Positions 31,872 through 45,217 of a stretch of 64,000 bases of DNA are shown one piece after another (position 1 is the first letter of the stretch; each line of letters starts with the position of its first letter). The DNA is from Erythroxylum novogranatense. Its lineage: Eukaryota > Streptophyta > Magnoliopsida > Malpighiales > Erythroxylaceae. The stretch covers positions 96,477,818-96,541,817 of the forward strand of contig CM057227.1 in assembly GCA_029891385.1 (NCBI GenBank), written 5' to 3'. The translations under genes and the position numbers were made by a program. The notes beneath the pieces are model-generated. The model was not told the DNA's origin and made no database searches. It saw only the letters and a program-made list of their open reading frames with translations.

Positions 31872-32744
31872 GAAGAAAGTCTTTTTTTTAGTAAAAGAAG
31901 TATCAGCAAACACGTGTTCATCAACAAACTTGTCAAATGAATCATTCTGTGCATGTTACTAACCCAAGAGGACCCAATAAAATATGGGTACCAAAAAATA
32001 AAATAGTTTCTCCTGCAGATATCCTTCCTTGGAAGATGCGACAAGCATCATTGATATTTAAACAGTGGATGCTCGCGACATATGATGGGAAGAAGGTCTA
32101 TGTTCCTAGATCTTCAGTATAAGAAGAGAGGATCGGTAACTTTCAGAGACAACCAGCAGGGCAAGATAATTGGAATCGGTAAAATAGGTAAAGATTCCTT
32201 TGCATGCATTGATAATGTGCTACTTGTTGATGGTATGAAACACAATTTGATTAGTGTCAGTCAATTGTGTGATTATGGTTTTGAAGTTACGTTTAATCAA
32301 AATTTTTGTGAAGTCAGAAACAAAGATGGTTCTATATTCTTTTCTGCCAAAAGAATAAATAATCTTTACAAAATTGATTTAGAAGATTTTCAAAATCAAA
32401 ATGTTTCATGTTTTTTATCAACTGAAGAAGAAAGACTAATTTGACATAAAAACCTAGGTCATGTCAGTTTTAAACATATTTCAAAGTTGTTAAAGCATGA
32501 TTTGGTAAGAGGCTTACCAAAAATAAGTTTTGACAAAGAGTTCTTTTGTGAAAGCTGCCAGAAAGGGAAACAAGCCAAAACATCGTTTTCTTCTAAAAAT
32601 TTTGTAACATCTTCTAGACCTCTAGAGTTGTTATATATGGATCTGTTTGGTCCAACTAGGACAACAAGTCTTGGCGGAAAGAAATATGGAATCGTTATTG
32701 TTGATGACTTTACTAGATTTTGTTGAATATTATTTTTGTCACAC
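31872..32744 (+). pseudogene. Sirevirus protease remnant, pre-integrase finger and integrase N-terminal part
   Basis: Reads PRGPNKIWVPKNKI (31965), a part where the protease DSG motif is not visible, then GKIIGIGKIGKDSFACIDNV, VDGMKHNLISVSQLCDYGFE and the HHCC finger (HKNLGHVSFKHISKL then FFCESCQKGKQAKTSF). The first integrase Asp is in YMDLFGPTRTTS, and VIVDDFTRF follows. The coding text breaks off at 32744, where the nested element begins, and resumes at 42805 with the second Asp. One TGA replaces the codon before HKNLGH. Confidence 0.87.
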
Positions 32745-32749
32745 AAAGA

Positions 32750-35700
32750 TGTTGGGACCCGATCCAGAGACCGGATCCCAACCGTTAAACGGAAGACAGA
32801 AAATGAAACGAAACAGAAGCAATCAAAGGAGAAACGAATTCGAAAGAACGAATCACAATTGAAAGCGAATCGAAACAATGCAAACAAAAAATCCGAAAGC
32901 GAAAACAAAGTATCGGAAACAGAATTTGAATTCCGAAGCGAAAACATAAAGCGGAAACAATAACGTAATTGAAATCGAATCAAAATCGGCAAGCAAATTC
33001 GAATGCGAAACGAATCAAAAGCGAGTAAATCGCATAACGAATTGCAGAAATGAATTCGAAAGCGAATGAACACAAAAATTGAATCGAATCACAAAACGGG
33101 GACAAAGTGAAAACTAATCCGACATCCGATAACATACATCTCAACAGACTATCGCGTTGGAAACCTAGACTAAACTATCCGAAATCCGGTATGTATTTTT
33201 TTATCTTTCTTTTTCCTTTAAGCATCTTTATTAAAATTCATGCAAATCCATACAATACAATTTCCCCTTTGGAACATTTATCCTTATACAAAACTCAATC
33301 ATATTAATCTTCTTAACAATCATACTTATCCCATAATTCATCTTTTAAACATCTAATTCTTATTTTTATTCTTTATTCAATATATATCTAACAAAATTTC
33401 GGCAGCATAACGGTTGTATTTCAACTAACCCAAACCTGCAAAGGGTTTAAAAAACACTTCCTATAATTCCCAATCAAAACACACAATCATCAAAATCCAC
33501 CGGACCCTCCGTTCGGGATATCAGTAAACACAAACCTATATCTAGTACTTTACATATCAGAAATCATCCATATTCAATCCACCATTTTCAGAATTTACAA
33601 TACATCACACTCATTTATATACAAAATTTTCTAATTCAATCCATCATATGCATAAACAATTACAATTTATCTTTCATAAACCCATAATCATACACAAATG
33701 CCTATATAACTCAATTCAATACCCAAATCCAGAATTCCTATACATCCCGAAATAAATGTTTGTAATACAATAATGGCAATTTAAGCCATATACATAACCA
33801 AGATCCATAATCCAAAGTACACAAAATACAGAAACATGCAAACATCGAACTAATGTCTTGACCGTCTTTCATCCGATCTCCTGCTCAAAACCTGGAGATG
33901 GGGATGAAAGGGGGGTGAGCACAAAGCTCGTGGATAATATGTTTATAAAACGAACAATAAGCAAAAACCATTTTTCAAGACGCTTGCCATTTTTAAACAT
34001 TTCACAGTCGGAAATTTAGCAAAAGCTCATTTTCAAACTTTTTAACTTTTCAAAAGAACTCATAAACAATTTCTCAAACTTCACGGTTGAAAGCTCACTT
34101 TTTCATTTCTCAATTTTCTGCAGTTTTCATAAATCATAAGCAATTCCAAAAATAACATGAATGCAATCTCATAAAATCACAAATCAAAACATAAAACATA
34201 TCAAACGGTTTGGGTTGGTCCAAAACGGAACGTACTGCACATTCCCGCATAGCGGTCCTGTGTAACCGTGAACGAAACGTACTACACCTTTCCGCATAAT
34301 GGCCTGGTGTAGCCATGACTTACAGGAGTCCGAAATCAGAACTCCAGTGCCACTTGCGGGCAGGCAGGAGAAGCCTTTAATTTAAAAAGAGACAGTGCAC
34401 TGACTCACTTAAGGGACCTAACCCAAACCCACATATCACATAATTCACACTTGAAAACGGATGGCCCAAAGGCATATTTTAAAATCTTGTTTTTCACATG
34501 TCATGTCATAATCGAACATCGTATCATATAATTTCACATATCGAAAATCTTAATCACTCAAACACAAAGAATGCATAAATCGAAGTAATTTCTTCAAATC
34601 ATAATTCAAACAATATCAAATTCACAAATGCACAAACATTATCCATAATTCATGTAGCAAATTTCACCTTTTTGATCAAAACAATAAAATCATCAATTAA
34701 AGGCAAATTATCAACTTATTCAAAATCATTCAAAAAATAACGAATTCGATAAAGATGACATTTTTTTAAATCATTTCCCAAAAGCAAGGGATTTTAATCA
34801 TTCAAAATAAGCATTTAAAAACTCTTTTCACTTTTTTATTTTTCAAGAACACAATAATAGCTTATAATTCAAATTATAAACACATTACCCACCTCGAATC
34901 AATACTAGAAGCTTGTCCCTAGCTTCAATTTGACCATTGCTTCTTTCTTTCTTCCAATTGAAATTTTCCTAAATCAAATTAACCCAAATTCAACTTCATA
35001 ATTGACATAATCCTCAAATTGAACTTAGAAAACACTAATTCCACATATAATCAAGCTATCTAAATCATAAATTTCCAAAATCTCCAAATCACAAAAATTG
35101 ACATAAACCCTAATTATTTGTCATCCAAAATTGATCCAATTACAACATGTAATCTTCAAAATTGAGCATAGAATTAACAAACCCATACCATTTTTCATGA
35201 TTCTAAACTAAAACTTCATGAAAAACTCAAAACTTGAAATTTTCTCTTACCTCATTTCTCCACCATTTTCGAAATTTCTTTGCTTCTATAGCAAGATTTC
35301 ATCACCTTCCCTTCTTTTTCCCTTGGATCAACTCAAAAACTCATGCTTGAAAGACCCAAAATTGAAACCCTAGCCATCGTTTCTCCTTCCCTTCTCCTTT
35401 CTCCTTCACCGAACTCATCTTTCTCCTTTCTCTCTTCTCATTCTTTTGTTTTTCCTCTCATCATCGGGCTTCTACTTCACCAAATGACAGCCCCTTGCCT
35501 TATACATGCCATGTCATCAAATGAGGGTCAAATGACCCTTTTGTTCCTCCATCTATGCCTTATAACTTAACCATTTAAGTAAACTTCCTAATTTTCCCTT
35601 AAATTTCATTTTAAGTCATGTCTACTTTAGGACGAATTTATAACCATCAAATTGAAGGAATTTGCTACAACTTACTTCTAGAGAATTGTTCCTTATTGTC

Positions 35701-37528
35701 TTAATTTCACAAATCCACAAAAATCATTTAATTTGGTGCACTACAGCAAAAGTTATTCTCCAAACAGTTCGGACATGTCTTATGTTAAATCATTTTCCAA
35801 CACGTCATTTCCATCCAAAAATTGACATTCTTAAGCACAAAATTGAAACTAGATTTCTTCATAACAATTATAGATCTATTTCTCTAGTTTAATCCAAATC
35901 AATAATCACCTCATTTAGATTACTAGATCAAAATTTATGTCCAAAATACCTTCGAATGTTCCTAATCCAAAACTGAACACTAATCCGAACTTAAAGTCAG
36001 AAATTGACAGTCTTAGGGGCTAAATTGAAATTTTATTTCTTCATATGATTTGTAGCCCAATGACTCAATTTTATTTTGCCTCAAGAATCACTTCAATCGG
36101 ATCCCCACAGATACCAAATTTTGAAAAAGACTGAACCATGTTCAGAAAATTATCTAACTCACTTTGATTAAATTAATCATCCTTAATTTAATATCATAAA
36201 AATACAAATTTCCTCTGAGAATGTAGATAATTGTCTTAGGAATCCAACGCTTCAAAAACCATGTCAATCGGATGTAGGACGGAAAAGATATAAGCAAAAA
36301 GTTACAAAAGGGTCAGATTTGGAAGGAAGAAGCAAAATGTGAAGCAAGCAGAAACGACATCATAGAACATAATTTTTTTTTCAAAATTCATAACTATAGA
36401 TTCTGAACTCCAAATTTGAAAAATTTGGTATCAAAAGAAAGCTTAAAGGAAGCTCTACAACTTCCTTGTAGAACATAAAAACTAATTCTGTCGTTAAAGG
36501 GGTCAAATTGTTAATCAAAAATTCTGCCAAATTTGAAATTGACTTACACAATGCCAAAAGTTTGAAAAATCATATCTTTTTACACACAAGCCTAAAAATG
36601 TCACATTTTACCTCATTGCAAATATAAAGAGATGATATACAATTTTTATGAAGGGTACAAAAATCAAATCAGTCATTAAGAGAGGTAAAAACACTCTTAA
36701 AATTTCTACCTATACAATGGCCAATGGAACAGTAAACGGACCAAATGAACAGTATCTGCAATCTTCCAAACCTCATAACATTTTGTTCCTAACTCCAAAA
36801 AGTTCATATTATACATCATTGGAAAGGGGAAAAGATAATCTACATTTTCTAGGAAGGATGCAAAAATCAAAACAAGCTCTAAGTGGGTGAAAAACCCTTC
36901 CAAAGGTACTGCAAAAATCTGCCAAATGAACATTAACTGAACTAAGTCTAACCCCCATAAGTTTTTATTCCTAACTCCAAATAAGGCACATTATACACCA
37001 TTAGAAAGCTATAAACATGTGCTACAATATTTAAGAAGACCTCTCAATCCAATTCAAGCTTTAAGAGGGTCAAAAATACAAACAAAGTTTCTACCAAATA
37101 CTTGTCAACCTAAACCAAAGCAAAACAAATACATAAATTTGACCGTTCATAACTTTCACTCCCGATATCGAAAAATATCAAACTTTATGGCGACAGAAAG
37201 CTCTCAACATAAGCTATAAGTTTCATGTAGATCATTTTCTCAAATTTTGCCTAAATCAAAAAGTCAACTCTTAATGGCCAAAAAGTCAAATTTTTCATAT
37301 TTTCACACTTTTTCTCTTTATTTCTTGATTTTCAACTTAATTTTCGATTTCTCATTCACTTAAACTTGTATAATCTATACAAATATCAAATTCATCAAAA
37401 TCCATTAATTCTTTTTCTCATCAATTTGTTTTAAAACATAAACATAGCTATTTCATAATTCATATTCAAACATACTTATTTCATACTTTTTATTATTTCT
37501 AATTTCACTAAAAGATCGAGGTCCAACA
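32750..37528 (-). repeat. 3' LTR of the LARD-like element
   Basis: Bounded by tgttgggaccc (left, U5 end) and ggtccaaca (right, U3 end). The left end forms an inverted repeat (gttgggacccg and the complement of cggatcccaac). Contains two imperfect copies of a roughly 53-bp sequence near 34225-34320 and degenerate 180-200-bp units at 36380-37230. Only occasional differences from 38024-42799 are seen, so the insertion is fairly young. Confidence 0.9.
36380..37230 (-). repeat. degenerate ~190-bp units in the LARD-like LTR
   Basis: Plus-strand words cataact/cataagttt recur at 36385, 36571, 36776, 36955 and 37148, each followed after 50-80 bases by gaaag and ctacaa-ttt-atgaag-like text. The step is about 180-205 bp, the same layout as in the solo LTR at 10440-11310 read on the other strand. 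The second LTR repeats the block at about 41640-42490. Confidence 0.65.
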
Positions 37529-38023
37529 TTTCTCCCCCTCTTAAAAGAATTTCGTCCTCGAAATTCTTACTTAAGAAATCATTAAGTGCTTGCTTCTAAA
37601 TGACCATAATCACTTACTTTCTTATCTAATTTCCTCATTATACATATTTCTCAATCTTTACACAATTTATCTCTTCTTATATCAAATATACCTCCAACAT
37701 ATCAAATCACTATTTCTTATCATATTTACACAAATCAATGGTCCAATTCTTAATAACCTTAATATGGACCACACCATCATTCAAAAACAACTGTTTGTAC
37801 CTCTATACATATAATCTTATCCTCAAGCTCATCTTTTACATATCCCTTCTTTCATCTCACAAAAGCATAGTCAAATCCATATTCTTGACACCCAAATCAA
37901 ACAGTCATTTTGGTACAATCACTTCATGTTCACATTCTCACTAATTTCATCAAATCGATTCAAAACTCTTAACAATCATATACGCCCATGTATGATCCTA
38001 ATACTGGGCTCTGATACCATTTT
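37529..38023 (-). other. 495-bp internal domain of the LARD-like element
   Basis: Holds a polypurine tract beside the left LTR, a few codons' worth of gypsy pol-end sequence, about 400 bp of AT-rich non-coding leader, and the primer binding site at 38006-38019. This is close to the minimum needed for reverse transcription, plus any packaging signal. No coding frame is supported. Confidence 0.85.
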
Positions 38024-41000
38024 TGTTGGGATCCGATCCAGAGATCGGATCCTAACCGTTAAACGAAAGATAGAAACAGAAATGAAACGGAAGCAATCGA
38101 AGGAAAAACGAATTCGAAAGAACGAATCACAATTGAAAGCGAATTGAAACAATGCAAACAAAAAATCCGAAAGAGAAAACAAAGTATCGAAAACGGAATT
38201 CGAATTTCGAAGCAGAAACATAAAGAGGAAACAATAACGTAATCGAAATCCAATCGAAATCGGCAAGCGAATTCGAATGCGAAACGAATCAAAAGCGAGT
38301 AAATTGCATAACGAACTGCAGAAATGAATTCGAAAGCGAATGAACACACAAATTGAATCGAATCACAAAACGGGGACAAAGTGAAAACGGATCTGACATC
38401 CGATAACATACCTCTCAACAGATTATCGCGTTGGAAACCTAGACTAAACTATCCGAAATCCGGTATGAATTTTTTTTTATTTTTCCTTTAAGCATCTTTA
38501 TTCAAATTCATGCAAATCCATACAATACAATTTCCCTTTTGGAACATTTATCCTTATACAAAACTCAATCATATTAATCTTCTTAACAATCATACTTATC
38601 CCATAATTCATCTTTTAAACATCTAATTCTTATTTTTATTCTTTATTCAATATATCTAACAAAATTTCGGCAGCATAACGGCTGCATTTCAACTAACTCA
38701 AACCTGCAAAGGGTTTAAAAAACACTTCCTATAATTCCCAATCAAAACACACAATCATCAAAATCCACTGGACCCTCCGTTCGGGATCTCAGTAAACACA
38801 AACCTATATCTAGTACTTTACATATCAGAAATAATCCATATTCAATCAACCATTTTCAGAATTTACAATACATCACACTCATTTATATACAAAATTTTCT
38901 AATTCAATCCATCATATGCATAAACAATTACAATTTATCTTTCATAAACCCATAATCATACACAAATGCCTATATAACTCAATTCAATACCCAAATCCAG
39001 AATTCCTATACATCCTGAAATAAATGCTTGTAATACAATAATGGCAATTTAAGCCATATACATAACCAAGATCCATAATCCAAAGTACACAAAATACAGA
39101 CACATGCAAACATCGAACTAATGTCTTGACCTTCTTTCATCCGATCTCCTGCTCAAAACCTAGAGAAGAGGATGAAAGGGGGGTGAGCACAAAACTCGTG
39201 GATAATATGTTTATAAAACGAACAATAAGCAAAAACCCTTTTTGAAGACGCTTGCCATTTTTAAACATTTCACAGTCGGAAATTTAGTAAAAGCTCATTT
39301 TCAAACTTTTTAACTTTTCAAAAGAACTCATAAACAATTTCTCAAACTTCACTGTTGAAAGCTCACTTTTTCATTTCTCAATTTTCTCCAATTTTCATAA
39401 ATCATAAGCAATTTCAAAAACAACATGATTGCAATATCATAAAATCACAAATCAAAACATAAAACATATCAAACGGTTTGGGTCGGTCCAAAACGGAACG
39501 TACTGCATATTTCTGCATAACGGTCCTGTGCAGCCGGGAATGGAACGTACTACACCTTTCTGCATAACGGTCCGGTCTAGCTGTGACTTATGGGAGTCCG
39601 AAATCAGAACTCTAGTGCCACTTGCGGGTAGGCGGGAGAAGCCTTTAATTTAAAAAGAGACAGTGCACTGACTCACTTAAGGGACCTAACCCAAACCCAC
39701 ATATCACATAATTCACACTTAAAAACGGATGGCCCAAAGGCATATTTTAAAATCTTGTTTTTCACATGTCAGGTCATAATCGAACATCGTATCATATAAT
39801 TTCACATATCGAAAATCTTTATTACTCAAAGAATGCATAAATCGAAGTAATTTCTTCAAATCATAATTCAAACAATATCAAATTCACAAATGCACAAACA
39901 TTATCCATAATTCATGTAGCAAATTTCACCTTTTTGATCAAAACAATAAAATCATCAATTAAAGGCAAATTCTCAACTTATTCAAAATCATTCAAAAAAT
40001 AATGAATTCAATAAAGATTACATTTTCTTAAATCATTTCCCAAAAGCAAGGGATTTTAATCATTCAAAATAAACATTTAAAAACTCTTTTCACTTTCTTT
40101 ATTTTTCAAGAACACAATAATAGCTTATAATTCAAATTATAAACATATTACCCACCTCGAATCAATGCTAGAAGCTTGTCCCTAGCTTCAATTTGACCAT
40201 TGCTTCTTTCTTTCTTCCAATTGAAATTTCCCTAAATCAAATTAACCCAAATTCAACTTCATAATTGACATAATCCTCAAATTGAACTTAGAAAACACTA
40301 ATTCCACATATAATCAAGCTATCTAAATCATAAATTTCCAAAATTCCCAAATCACAAAAATTGACATAAACCCTAATTATTTGTCATCCAAAATTGATCT
40401 AATTACAACATGTAATCATCAAAATTGAGCATAGAATTAACAAACCCATACCATTTTCCATGATTCTAAACCAAAACTTCATGAAAAACTCAAAACTTGA
40501 AATTTACTCTTACCTCATTTCTCCACCATTTTCGAAATTTCTTTGCTTCTATAGCAAGCTTTCATCACCTTGCCTTCTTTTTCCCTTGGATCAACTCAAA
40601 AACTCATGCTTGAAAGACCCAAAATTGAAACCCTAGCCATCGTTTCTCCTTCCCTTCTCCTTTCTCCTTCACCGAACCCATCTTTCTCCTTTCTCTCTTC
40701 TTATTCTTTTGTTTTTCCTCTCATCATCGGGCTTCTACTTCTCCAAACGACAACCCCTTGCCTTATATATGCCATGTCATTAAATGAGGGTCAAATGACC
40801 CTTTTGTCCCTCCATCTATGCTTTATAACTTAACCGTTTAAGTAAACTTTCCAATTTGCCCTTAAATTTCATTTTAAGTCATGTCTACTTTAGGACGAAT
40901 TTATGACCATTAAATTGAAGGAATTTGTAAAACTTCCTTCTAGATAATTTTTCCTTATTGTCTTAATTTCATAACGCCACCAAAATCATTTAATTTGGTG

Positions 41001-42799
41001 CACTACAACAAAAGTTATGCTCCAAACAGTTCGGACATGTCTTATGTTAAATCATTTTCCAGCACGTCATTTCCATCCAAAAGTTGACATTCTTAAGCAC
41101 AAAAGTGAAACTCGATTTCTTCATAACAATTGTAGCTCTATTTCTCTAGTTTAATCCAAATCAATAATCACCTCATTTGGATTACTAGATCAAATTTTAT
41201 GTCCAAAATACCTTCAGATGTTCCTAATCCAAAACTTAACACTAATCCAAACTTGAAGTCAGAAATTGACAATCTTAGGCGCTAAATTGAAATTTTATTT
41301 CTTCATATGATTTGTAGCCCCATGACTCCATTTTATTTTTCCTCAAGAATCACTTCAATTGGATCTCCACATATCCCAAATTTCACAAAAGTCTGAACCA
41401 TGTTCAGAAAATTATCTAACTCACTTTGATTAAATTAATCATCCTTAATTTAATCTCATAAAAATACAAATTTACCCTAAGAATGTAGATAATTATCTTA
41501 GGAATCTAACGCTTTGAAAACTATGTCAATCAGATGTCGGACGGAAAAGATATAAGCAAAAAGTTGCAAAAGGGTCGGATTTGGAAGGAAGAAGCAAAAT
41601 GTGAAGCAAACAAAAACGACATCATAGAACATAATTTTTTTTCAAAATTCATAACTATTGATTCTGAACTTCAAATTTGTCAAATTTAGTATCAAAAGAA
41701 AGCTTAAGGGAAGCTCTACAACTTCCTTGTAAAACATAAAAACTAATTCTGTCGCTAAAGGGGTCAAATTGTTAATCAAAAATTATGCCAATTTTGAAAT
41801 TGACCTACACAATGCCAGAAGTTTGAAAAATCATATCTTTTAACACACAAGCCTAAAAATGTCACATTTTACCTCATTGAAAAGATAAAGAGATTATCTA
41901 CAATTTTCATGAAGGGTACAAAAATCAAATCAGTCATTAAGAGAGGTAAAAATACTCTGAAAGTTTCTGCCTATACAATGGCCAATGGAACAGTAAATGG
42001 ACCAAATGAACAGTATCTGCAATCTTCCAAACCTCATAACTTTTTGCTCCTAACTCCAAAAAGTTCATATTATACATCATTGAAAAGGGGAAAAGGTAAT
42101 CTACATTTTCTAGGAAGGATGTAAAAATCAAAACAAGCTCTAAGGGGGTGAAAAACCCTTATAAAGGTACTGCACAAATATGCCAAATGAATAATAACTG
42201 AACTAGGTCTAACCCCCATAAGTTTTTATTCCTAACTCCAAATAAGGAAAATTATACACCATTAGAAAGATCTAAACATGTGCTACAATCTTTAAGAAGA
42301 CCTCTTAATCCAATTCAAGCTTTAAGAGGGTCAAAAACATAAACAAAAGTTCTGTCAAATACTTGTCAATCTAAACCAAAGCAAAACAAATACATAACTT
42401 TGACCGTTCATAACTTTCACTCCCGATATTGAAAAATATCAAACTTTATGTCGACAGAAAGCTCTCAACATAAGCTATAAGTTTCATGTAGATCATTTGC
42501 TCAAATTTTGCCTAAATCAAAAAGTCAACTCTTAATGGCCAAAAAGTCAAACTTTTCATGTTTTCACACTTTTTCTCTTTATTTCTTGATTTTCAACTTA
42601 ATTTTCAATTTCTCATTCACTTAAACTTGTATAATCTATAAAAATCTATTCAAATATCAAATTCATCAAAATCCATCAGTTCTTTTTCTCATCAATTTGT
42701 TTTAAAACATAAACATAGCTATTTCATAATTCATATTCAAACATACTTATTTCATATTTTTTATTATTTCTAATTTCACTAAAAGATCGGGGTCCAACA
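38024..42799 (-). repeat. 5' LTR of the LARD-like element
   Basis: Starts tgttgggatccgatcc and ends ggggtccaaca, beside the target duplication AAAGA. The U5-end inverted repeat is present with slightly different bases from its partner (gttgggatccgat against the complement of atcggatcctaac). Confidence 0.9.
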
Positions 42800-42804
42800 A
42801 AAGA

Positions 42805-43675
42805 TGAGTCTTTTAAGTGTTTTAGATCCCTTTCCAGAAAGTTACAGAATGAAAAAGGAATGTCTATAACCAGTATCAGGAGTGATCATGGTGGAGAATT
42901 TGAGAATGAGAAGTTTAGAATATTCTACGAGGAGAATGGAATTTTCCACAATTTCTCTACTCCTAGGACTCCGCAGTAAAATGGAGTTGTTGAAAGGAAG
43001 AACAGGACGATTCAAGAGATGGCAAGGACTATGTTATGTGAAATGAATCTTCCTAAGTACTTCTGGGCAGAAGCTGTGAATACAGCATGCTATATTCAGA
43101 ATAGGATATTGCTGTGACCATTGCTGAAGAAAACTCCTTATGAATTATGGAATGGAAAGAGACCGAATATATCTTACTTTCATCCATTTGGTTGCAAGTT
43201 CTCTATTCTGAATACAAAGGAATTGTTTGATAAGTTCGATTCAAAGACCTATTCAGGAATCTTTCTAGGCTACTCTTTATCATCCAAGGCTTTTCGGGTT
43301 TATAATCTTACCTCGAAGACGGTTGAGGAGACCATTCATTTCAAGTTTGATGATAGTTCCCAACCCAGTAAGGAAGATGACATGGAGAGTGAAGTCCCTT
43401 CAAAGCTCTTAGGTGATACAATAGAGGCTTCATCATCAGGAACTCAGTTAGACAAGGTTGAGGATATTCCAGAGACTCTTGGTTTAAAAAGAGATTGGAG
43501 ATATAAGAGTTCTCATCCAGAAGAGTTAATTATTGGAGAGACCTCTGAAGGAGTCTGTACAAGGTCCAAATTTAGAAGAGAAGCTAATGTAGCTTTTGTC
43601 TCTGAAATAGAGCCTAAAAAGATTGAGGAAGCTCTTCAGGATGAAGCTTGGATTTTAGCCATGCAAGAGTAATTG
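42805..43675 (+). pseudogene. Sirevirus integrase, C-terminal part
   Basis: Continues the integrase core after the nested element: SIRSDHGGEFENEKF with the second Asp, then FSTPRTPQ-stop-NGVVERKN, where TAA replaces a Gln codon and the third catalytic Glu (VVERKN) is present. Then LPKYFWAEAVNTACYIQNR, a stop, and 43121-43672 with TPYELWNGKRPNISYFHPFG and the acidic linker to RT. The last piece stops at a TAA just before an RT-start block. Confidence 0.88.
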
Positions 43676-45149
43676 AACCAATTTACTAGGAAAAAAGTTT
43701 GGTCCTTGGTTCCTAGACCCTCGAAGAAATTCATTATAGGAACTAGATGGGTTTTTAAGAATAAGTTAGAAGAATCAGGGAGAGTGAGTCAGAATAAAGC
43801 TAGATTAGTAGCACAAGGCTATAATCAGCAAAAATGAATATACTACAATGAGACATATGCTCCAGTAACGAGACTTGAAGCGATTAGGATATTATTGGCA
43901 TATGCGGTTTGTCATGATATAAAGCCTTTTCAGATGGATATGAAAAGCGTGTTTCTGAATGGTTTTATAGAAGAAGAGGTGTATGTTAAACAACCTCCTG
44001 ATTTCGAGGATGTTAGGTATCCAGATCATGTCTATAGACTTCATAAAGCTTTATACGGTTTGAAGCAAGCTCCTAGAGCTTGGTATGATCGTCTAAGTAC
44101 CTTTCTCTTGGAAAGTGGTTTTAGTAGAGGTCAGGTAGATAAGACGCTCTTTAGAAAGAATTATGAGAATGAGTTTATTTTAGTTCAAATTTATGTTGAT
44201 GATATCATTTTTGGTGCTACTTCAAAGAATTTATGTATGAGTTTTGAGAGTCTGATGAAAAATGAGTTTGAGATGAGTATGATGGGTGAGTTGAAGTTCT
44301 TTCTTGGGTTGCAAGTTAAGCAAACCGAAGAGAAGATCTTTATCCATCAACAAAAATATGTAAAAGAATTGTTGTCTAAATTTGATATGAATAATGTGAA
44401 GCCTATGGCAACTCCGATGCATCATTCGAACCTCTTGTCGAAAGACAAAGTTGGTAAGAAGGTGGATCAAACCCTGTATAGAGGGATGATTGGTTCTTTG
44501 TTTTATCTTACAACAAGCAGACCTGACATACTGTTCAGTGTATGCTTGTGTGCAAAGTTTCAGGCCGATCCTAGAGAGTCTCATTACATAGTTGTTAAAA
44601 GAATTATGAGATATCTCGTAGGTACTACTGATCTTTGCTTAATGTTTGAGAAAGGTAAAGATTTCAGGTTGATTGGATATTGCGATGCGGACTATGCCGG
44701 AGATAGAGTTGAAAGGAAGAGTACGAGTGGAGGCTGTCACTTTCTTGGCTCAAACCTAGTTTCCCGGCTCAATCGCTCTATCAACTGCCGAAGCCGAGTA
44801 CATGTCTGCCGCAAGCTGTTGTTCGCAAACATTGTGGATTAAATACCAACTAGAAGATTATTTAGTTCAAGAAGAGGAGATCCCAATTTTATGTGACAAC
44901 ACCAGTGCCATCAACTTATCAAAGAATCCTATACAACATTTGAGAGTAAAACATATCGAAGTCAGACATCATTTCTTGAGAGACTACGTTCAGAGAAAGG
45001 TTGTGAGTCTACAGTTTATTAAGACAGAGTTTCAATGGGTGGACATCTTCACTAAACCATTGAGTGAAGAACGGTTCAAGGAAATCAGACGGAACCTCAA
45101 CATGGTGATGTTAAATGACCAACCGTTTGACATTTTACAGCCAAGTTAA
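43676..45149 (+). pseudogene. Sirevirus reverse transcriptase and RNase H
   Basis: RT runs from KKFIIGTRWVFKNKLEESG (43725) through [39 protein letters not shown] and the intact catalytic QIYVDDIIFGATS, to MGELKFFLGLQVKQTEEKIF. RNase H includes LIGYCDADYAGDRVERKSTS, then a small deletion near 44765 removes the WHSKKQ-type segment and shifts the frame; the remainder (44802-45149) has SAASCCSQTLWIKYQLEDYL, LCDNTSAINLSKNP and VDIFTKPLSEERF. The pol stop is TAA at 45147-45149. It is among the better preserved RT genes in the window. Confidence 0.9.
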
Positions 45150-45217
45150 AAGGTCGTCAAAGTTAACGGCGTTAGAAACAGTGAGTTACAGCTGGTAAAT
45201 TCTCTCAAAAGTAAATT

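Larger units (their letters stand above)
32750..42799 (-). mobile_element. non-coding Tekay-related gypsy derivative with giant LTRs (LARD-like)
   Basis: Perfect target duplications AAAGA (32745-32749 and 42800-42804) flank a 10,050-bp unit of two near-identical LTRs (4779 and 4776 bp) around 495 bp. The minus-strand orientation is set by a primer binding site at 38006-38019 (TGGTATCAGAGCCC) and a polypurine tract at 37529-37555. The sequence beside the tract (aatttcgaggacgaaattc on the minus strand) matches the pol-end/PPT region of the gypsy element ending at 56956, tying it to that group. No gag or pol is present. It must rely on another element's enzymes. It sits inside the Sirevirus integrase gene. 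Confidence 0.9.

Noticed and set aside
32459..33073. 204-codon minus-strand frame spanning the LARD-like LTR border
   Set aside because: It crosses the junction of the nested insertion and is rich in Phe/Arg/Ser from a GAA-rich LTR segment; a similar frame occurs in the second LTR only because the DNA is duplicated.
36648..36890. 80-codon plus-strand frame in the LARD-like LTR, repeated at 41909-42124
   Set aside because: Antisense to the element and disrupted in the second copy; conservation reflects LTR identity, not coding.
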